Below, piece after piece: positions 6,270 through 9,919 of a stretch of DNA of 9,919 nucleotides. Below the pieces are notes generated by a model. The model searched no databases and was not told the origin of the DNA. It saw nothing but the letters and a program-made list of their open reading frames with translations. Source of the stretch: Chloroflexota bacterium (GTDB lineage: Bacteria; Chloroflexota; Dehalococcoidia; UBA2979); the NCBI GenBank assembly GCA_009843585.1, contig VYDC01000090.1, positions 1 to 9,919 on the forward strand, written 5' to 3'. Positions within the stretch are counted from its first letter, which is position 1. Each line of letters opens with the position of its first letter. A program made the translations under genes and the position numbers.

Positions 6270-6610
6270 GCCAGCTACGCTCGACGGGTACCCCCGAGCG
6301 CGGTCGGCCCGTGTTCGGGCGACATGCCTCTACATCGCAACGAAGCTGGGCGACCTAGAACAAGGATGCGTACGACCTCTTCTATGTGTGGAGGGGGGTT
6401 GGCATTGACGATGTCGCAGCCAGTCTGACTTCCCTCGAGCCCAGCTCGTACGTCGACGATGCCCTGTCCGTCATTGGGCGGGACTTCCGCGACCACGATG
6501 GACCCGGCCCGGTAGCGACGGCGCAGTTCCTTGGAGGTCTCGACGACAACGTGCAGGCGGATGTCGTCGGCTACGCAGACCAGCTACTCCGCTCCTTGGG
6601 GCGACTCTGA
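6259..6610 (+). pseudogene. Gutted AbiEii nucleotidyltransferase toxin
   Basis: The ATG at 6259 overlaps the AbiEi stop by 11 bases (ATGACATCTAA), with GAGG at 6250-6253, the expected coupled start. Its frame gives MTSKPATLDGYP, then LYIATKLGDLEQ, and stops by 6408. In another frame, from AAG 6362 to TGA 6608-6610, 82 residues match the C-terminus of AbiEii-type toxins: KDAYDLFYVWRG, GRDFRDHDGPGP, AQFLGG, ADVVGYADQLLRSLG. The whole central part is missing, including the GS-x(10)-DxD nucleotidyltransferase site; intact members are near 250-300 residues. So a large internal deletion plus a frameshift has left the two ends. Known: AbiEii transfers nucleotides to target RNA or protein; this remnant cannot. 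An independent start at GTG 6386 would yield only the tail. Confidence 0.72.
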
Positions 6611-6644
6611 CCGTTGCTTTGGCTGAGCTGTCTCAGGCCGGCGT

Positions 6645-6678
6645 TCTGCGTCTCGGTTTGGTGCGCTGGAGGTCGAGG
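6645..6678 (+). repeat. Dispersed repeat R, copy R4
   Basis: TCTCGGTTTGGTGCGCTGG (6651-6669) then AGGTCGAGG. GTTTGGTGCGCTG is identical to R1, and GGTCGAGG to R3. It begins 35 bp after the stop of the AbiEii remnant, in the same orientation, and 119 bp before ada. The first ten bases are the least conserved of the four copies. Confidence 0.68.
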
Positions 6679-6796
6679 AGTCTGATGCGGGCTCTCGGAT
6701 TGATCCACAAGCCCCCCCTGCTCGGAGAGATTGCCAAGCAAGAAGCGGATAGACGTGCGGTGAGGCCCGTGCTCGAATGGCGATTGGGGGCAGGCC

Positions 6797-7975
6797 ATGG
6801 TGCTTCGCGACCTGACAATGCCATCCGAACAGGAGATGCGCGCCGCACTTGCGGTGCGGGACAGGGCTTACGACGGCCGCTTTGTCTTCGCAGTGACCAC
6901 CACTGGGGTCTTCTGCCGACCCTCCTGCGCCGCGCGGCCCGCTCGACCGAAGAATCAACGGTTCTTCCCGGACGCCGACTCCGCCATAGCTTCGGGTTTC
7001 AGGCCATGCAAGCGCTGTCGGCCGACGGAGATCGCGCCGGGGTTGCATGTGCTCGTGGAGGTCGCCCGCTACATCGAGGCGCACGCCGATGAACGCCTGA
7101 CCTTGGGCGGACTCTCACAGCAGGCGGGCCTGTCGCGGTCGCATCTTCAGCGGGCCTTCAGGGCGGCGTTCGGTGTTTCCCCCAAGGTCTACCAGGACGC
7201 GATTCGCATGAAGCACCTAAGGCGGGCACTGAAGGAAGGCGACGATGTCACCGGCGCAATCTTCTCGGCGGGCTTCGGGTCCATCAGTCGAGTCTACGGC
7301 GAGGAGATGCGCAGCCTCGGCATGACACCCAGGGCCTACCGCGCTCGTGGCGCGGGAGAGACGATCGCATACGCATGTCGGGCTACGGCGCTCGGCCCAA
7401 TCGTCATGGGGGCGACTGCACGAGGCGTGTGCTTCGTGCAGTTCGGCGAGGACCTGGAGGACCTTCTCGAGCAGCTGCGCGCGGAGTTCCCGATGGCACG
7501 ACTCATCGCCTCAGCCGCGCAAGACGCCCCCGAGCTCGACGCCTGGATTGAGGCGCTGGATGCACACATCAGCCAGGGCGCGCCTCGACCCGATCTGCCG
7601 CTCGCCATGTATGGGACTGCCTTTCAGACGAGAGTCTGGCGGTTTCTCTTGAGCGTGAGAGAGGGCGATGTGATCAGCTACGGCGATCTTGCGGCGCGGA
7701 TCGGCAGGCCGAGAGCGGTTCGGGCCGTCGCTTCCGCCTGTGCAGCCAACCGTCTTGGTGTGCTGGTGCCCTGCCACCGGGTATTGCGCGGGAACGGTGA
7801 GATTGGCGGCTATCGAGGGGGTGTCGAGCGAAAACGCGCCTTGCTCGATATGGAGCGACGCGATGCAGTGCACATGAGACGAGACGACGAAGCGCCGGGG
7901 CGCCTCCGGGGTGTGGCTCCGCCAGCTCCTCGGGTACGCCCTGCTCGACTACGAGGACGAGCACGCGATCGATAG
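6797..7975 (+). CDS. ada: Ada alkylation-response regulator and methyltransferase
   Basis: A bifunctional DNA-repair protein and activator. Residues about 12-78 form the N-terminal Ada domain with the zinc cysteines Cys40, Cys44, Cys71 and Cys74 (FCRPSC and PCKRC); in this family the first accepts methyl groups from phosphotriesters. Residues 85-185 are an AraC-type double helix-turn-helix (LTLGGLSQQAGLSRSHLQ, then FGSISRVYGEEMRSLGMTP). Residues 190-355 are the O6-alkylguanine methyltransferase with acceptor Cys326 in PCHRV and the SYGDLA and GGYRGG segments. ATG 6797 has a purine-rich GGGGGCAGG just upstream; ATG 6818 is a lesser alternative. All key residues are intact. Odd: after about residue 355 the usual end is replaced by some 35 Arg/Pro-rich residues encoded by DNA that carries another gene fragment in a different frame. 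Known: methylated Ada activates ada and alk genes. No alkA or alkB is in view. Confidence 0.93.
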   Translation: MVLRDLTMPSEQEMRAALAVRDRAYDGRFVFAVTTTGVFCRPSCAARPARPKNQRFFPDADSAIASGFRPCKRCRPTEIAPGLHVLVEVARYIEAHADERLTLGGLSQQAGLSRSHLQRAFRAAFGVSPKVYQDAIRMKHLRRALKEGDDVTGAIFSAGFGSISRVYGEEMRSLGMTPRAYRARGAGETIAYACRATALGPIVMGATARGVCFVQFGEDLEDLLEQLRAEFPMARLIASAAQDAPELDAWIEALDAHISQGAPRPDLPLAMYGTAFQTRVWRFLLSVREGDVISYGDLAARIGRPRAVRAVASACAANRLGVLVPCHRVLRGNGEIGGYRGGVERKRALLDMERRDAVHMRRDDEAPGRLRGVAPPAPRVRPARLRGRARDR

Positions 7976-8228
7976 CGTCGGACTGCTGCTGCCGCGGCAG
8001 GGTACGAGACCCAGCTGGCCCGTCAGCGAGTTGATCGCCGAGCTCTCCGGGGAGGGCGCTCCAGAGTTCCGCACCCTGCGCGTGCGGTTCCGCCGGATCT
8101 GCGAGACGTTGCGGACCGATACGGACGCCGTTCGGGGCGCGAGAGAGGCGGCGGGGGCTCCCCCGCTCGTCGTGAGCTGGCCGAGAGCGCGCCGGAGGAC
8201 GAGGCGCGGCCGGCACCGCCGGCGGTAG
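7911..8228 (+). pseudogene. C-terminal fragment of an unnamed, possibly PD-(D/E)xK-like, protein
   Basis: From GTG 7911 the frame reads VWLRQLLGYALLDYEDEHAID, split as LRQLLGYALL and DYEDEHAID, then VGLLLPRQG, WPVSELIAEL and LRVRFRRICETL, stopping at 8226-8228. The pattern resembles the last helix-strand part of nuclease-fold proteins in which a D-x-K active site precedes RQLLGY; that upstream part is absent. The frame is closed by TGA at 7875-7877, and the first 65 bases overlap the 3' end of ada. The last third (after about 8110) is Arg-rich and degenerate. So the 5' part was deleted and the break lies near 7877-7911, directly against ada. Family assignment is tentative; its nature as a protein fragment is better supported than its function. 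Confidence 0.5.
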
Positions 8229-8273
8229 GGTGACCGGACGCGCGTCCTCGCCGATCCCCGACGGGAGGGGCCC

Positions 8274-9002
8274 GTGCGGATCATCGCCGTGATCGCGGTG
8301 CTTGCCTTCTGCTCGCTCTCCTGTGCTGGAGGGGCGGATCGCGTCGAGCTTGTGACTGAGGGGGCCTATCCGCCCTACAACTTCATCAACGACAGGGGTG
8401 AGCTCGACGGATTCGAGCGAGAGCTCGGAGACGAGTTGTGTCGGCGCGCCCGGCTCGAGTGCGAGTGGGTGACCGCCGACTGGGAGGGGCTCATCGCCGA
8501 CCTGGCGAACGGGAAGTACGACGCGATCATGACGGGCGTGACCATCACCGCCGAGCGGGATGCGGTGATCGACTTCACCCAGCCCTACCTTCCGCCCGGT
8601 GCGGCGGTCTTCGTGGCGGCGGCCGGTGCCGGCGAGGGAGTCGTCCGGGGCACCGTCGGCGCCCAGGTCGCGACGATCTTCGCCGCCTACCTGTCCGATT
8701 CCACCGCCATCGTGAGGGAGTACCCCACAACGCCCGAACTCGTGGAGGCGGTCCTGGGCGGTGAGCTGGACGCGGCCCTCGTGAGCCAGGCGGTCGCGCA
8801 GGAAGCCGTCGCGCTGCATGGGGAGGAGCTGGTCACCGTCGGGCCCGGCCTGGCGCTGGGCCTCGGCGTGGGCATCGCCGTCCGCGAGGAGGACGGCGAG
8901 CTGCGGCGCAAGCTCGACGAGGCGATCGGCGCGATGAAGGAGGACGGATCGCTCAACGCCCTCATCAGGCGCTGGTTCGGGGCGGGGGCCGCCGCGTTCT
9001 GA
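8274..9002 (+). CDS. ABC transporter solute-binding protein, amino-acid type (family 3)
   Basis: A 242-residue secreted binding protein. GTG start at 8274 with GGGAGGGG just upstream. Residues 1-17 are a short hydrophobic signal ending CSLSCAGG; Cys17 may be a lipidated residue although the lipobox is imperfect. Seen: VTEGAYPPYNF (27-37), the family signature GFERELGDEL (46-55), WEGLIADLANGKYDAI (70-85), and ITAERDAVIDFTQPY (91-105), which carries the Arg and Asp that normally grip the amino-acid alpha groups. LIRRWFG near the end is typical. Length matches the family. Known role: delivers polar amino acids or related ligands to an ABC permease; no permease or ATPase gene is in view, so the ligand is open. 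Codon use is strongly GC3-rich compared with the AbiEi gene. Confidence 0.9.
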   Translation: MRIIAVIAVLAFCSLSCAGGADRVELVTEGAYPPYNFINDRGELDGFERELGDELCRRARLECEWVTADWEGLIADLANGKYDAIMTGVTITAERDAVIDFTQPYLPPGAAVFVAAAGAGEGVVRGTVGAQVATIFAAYLSDSTAIVREYPTTPELVEAVLGGELDAALVSQAVAQEAVALHGEELVTVGPGLALGLGVGIAVREEDGELRRKLDEAIGAMKEDGSLNALIRRWFGAGAAAF

Positions 9003-9199
9003 GTAGGGCGCGGCGCCATGTCGTTCCGAGGAGGCTCGGCGCGCGTCACGTTGAACACCGACACGCACGTCTTCGACGAGAACCGCCGCCGGGCCGCGGA
9101 GCGGATGGACGCCGCAGTCGGCGCCAGAGCCGGGTGGGACCACGAACGTGACCACGAGCGCCGGATCCGGGTCGTCGGCGCCGATCCTGGGTTCGAGAG

Positions 9200-9276
9200 T
9201 GGTCGGGGAGACAGGATTTGAACCTGCGACCTCCTGACCCCCAGTCAGGTGCGCTGCCAGGCTGCGCCACTCCCCG
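9200..9276 (-). tRNA. tRNA-Pro (anticodon GGG)
   Basis: On the minus strand the acceptor arm CGGGGAG (9270-9276) pairs with CTCCCCG (9204-9210). D-arm GCGC...GCGC is present. The anticodon stem is CCTGA/TCAGG with loop CTGGGGG, giving anticodon GGG. T-arm is GCAGG-TTCAAAT-CCTGT. Discriminator A (9203) and an encoded CCA (9200-9202) follow. All arms are intact. It reads CCC and CCU proline codons. Confidence 0.96.
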
Positions 9277-9283
9277 ATCGCGG

Positions 9284-9297
9284 TTCGGAGTCTAGCA
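9284..9297 (-). promoter_or_regulatory. Candidate promoter of tRNA-Pro
   Basis: The minus strand reads TGCTAGACT here, an extended -10 pattern (TG-n-TAGACT, 4 of 6), ending 12 bases before the tRNA 5' end, a suitable distance for a short leader. No clear -35. Confidence 0.3.
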
Positions 9298-9386
9298 GAG
9301 CGATCGGGAGTGCCCTAGGACCCGCGGCGCGCCCGCGCCCCGGGGTTGGACGGGGGGCTCTCCCCGTTCTGGACGGAACCGAACGG

Positions 9387-9405
9387 ACCCGCGAGGGTCG
9401 CGGGT
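9387..9405 (-). terminator. Possible terminator hairpin after membrane-protein gene
   Basis: A perfect 8-bp inverted repeat, ACCCGCGA / TCGCGGGT, with a three-base loop, about 35 bp past the stop of the minus-strand membrane protein. No T-run follows (CCGTTCGGTTCC only), so intrinsic termination is uncertain. Confidence 0.35.
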
Positions 9406-9439
9406 ACGCTCGCGGCGAATGCGCCGGTGGTGGGGCCGG

Positions 9440-9919
9440 TCAGCCGATCCCGCCGAGCCGGGCGCCGATGATGAGGCCGAGTCCCGCCGCCCCGATCGCC
9501 GAGTACTCGAGCGCCGCCCGCCCGGAGAGCTGCATCGTCCGGTGCGCGTGCAGCAGCGCGCCCGCGGAGAAGAGCACGAAGAGGAGGGCCAGCGCTGCGA
9601 GTTCTCCCTCGAGGGGGAAGTAGTGCAGGACCCAGCGCGCCTCCGCCGCGACCAGCCCGATGATCGCGGCGAAGCCGAGATTCTCGAGGGGATCGAGGTC
9701 GCCGTCCCGCATCAGCTCCACGCAGAGCAGCGCCCCGCCCACTCCGGCAGCGAACACGGCCTCCCGGAGGCCGAGGTCGAGCAGGTAGCCCAGATCGAAC
9801 AGCGCGAACGCGACGGCGTACGTGCCCAGCGTCGCGATGACGCGCGAGGGGTGGTACGCCGCGAGTTCGCGACGGGCCGATCCGAGCTCGGCGGCGAGGA
9901 CGGCGGTCAGCCCCGCGGT
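9440..9919 (-). CDS. Integral membrane protein of unknown function, 5' end outside window
   Basis: Minus-strand frame open from the window edge to TGA 9440-9442 (159 residues visible). An internal GTG at 9757 could be mistaken for a start, but the upstream 54 codons are clearly coding (hydrophobic YAVAFALFDLGYLLDLG and others). About five hydrophobic segments are visible, near residues 26-48, 52-70, 80-98, 104-124 and 137-153, joined by short acidic loops such as MRDGDLDPLEN. Segment four to five contains HAHRTMQLSGRAALEYS. It resembles small multi-helix proteins common in Chloroflexota, but I cannot name a family with confidence. It is convergent with nothing and is followed by tRNA-Pro on the same strand. 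Confidence 0.75.
   Translation of the reverse strand, partial: TAGLTAVLAAELGSARRELAAYHPSRVIATLGTYAVAFALFDLGYLLDLGLREAVFAAGVGGALLCVELMRDGDLDPLENLGFAAIIGLVAAEARWVLHYFPLEGELAALALLFVLFSAGALLHAHRTMQLSGRAALEYSAIGAAGLGLIIGARLGGIG

Noticed and set aside
1004..6678. Integron attC sites as the explanation for repeat R
   Set aside because: The element has GTTTGGT or GTTTGAT where GTTRRRY is required, no matching RYYYAAC partner, and no integrase in view. Cassette-like behaviour remains possible but not as a standard integron.
7674..9155. A 493-codon open frame on the minus strand across ada and the binding-protein gene
   Set aside because: It is antisense to two clearly recognised genes and has low-complexity composition typical of GC-rich shadow frames, with no motif.
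9018..9221. A 67-codon plus-strand ORF after the binding-protein gene
   Set aside because: No ribosome site, Arg-rich composition, and it ends inside the antisense of tRNA-Pro.
1..9919. CRISPR arrays, rRNA, insertion-sequence ends or transposase genes
   Set aside because: No regularly spaced repeat series, no rRNA-like sequence, and no transposase or integrase motif was seen on either strand.

Overview
The window is high-GC DNA (GC-rich third codon positions, many GTG starts) from a free-living bacterium. Chloroflexota or another high-GC soil or sediment lineage would fit the gene families, but no feature fixes the taxon. Ordinary housekeeping or transport genes sit at both ends. Between about 1.0 and 8.2 kb lies an accessory region holding stress and toxin-antitoxin (TA) type genes, several of them broken.

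Layout. Positions 1-801 (minus) encode a complete six-helix voltage-gated K+ channel. A non-coding stretch follows with the first copy (R1) of a dispersed repeat of about 34 bp and two inverted-repeat operator candidates. These lead into an intact Fic-domain AMP-transferase with a C-terminal winged helix (1376-2761, plus). Repeat R2 follows. Then, on the minus strand, come the N-terminal stub of a NYN-domain ribonuclease (3090-3263) and a decayed DUF433/DUF5615 antitoxin-toxin pair (3377-3825). Repeat R3 comes next, then a secreted Cu/Zn superoxide dismutase sodC (minus, 4197-4730) with a strong hairpin in its leader. From 5205 an intact AbiEi-type protein with a PD-(D/E)xK-like N-terminus and a winged helix is followed by the gutted remnant of its AbiEii nucleotidyltransferase partner (6259-6610), and then repeat R4. 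An Ada alkyl-DNA repair regulator (6797-7975) runs at its 3' end into a C-terminal fragment of another gene (7911-8228). The window closes with an amino-acid-type solute-binding lipoprotein (8274-9002), tRNA-Pro(GGG) on the minus strand (9200-9276), and a membrane protein on the minus strand that leaves the window at its 5' end.

How it fits together. The four direct copies of the R repeat (1004, 2829, 4010, 6645) are all in the same orientation. They separate blocks that each carry Fic, NYN/TA, or sodC plus AbiE genes. R2 and R4 lie 68 and 35 bp after the stop of a plus-strand gene. This looks like a cassette-like or recombination-prone island that gains and loses defence or TA genes. In the NYN, DUF433/DUF5615 and AbiE loci, the toxin or nuclease-like member is truncated, while the antitoxin or regulator side is better preserved. 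The repeat does not match the canonical integron attC core, and I do not recognise it as a named element.
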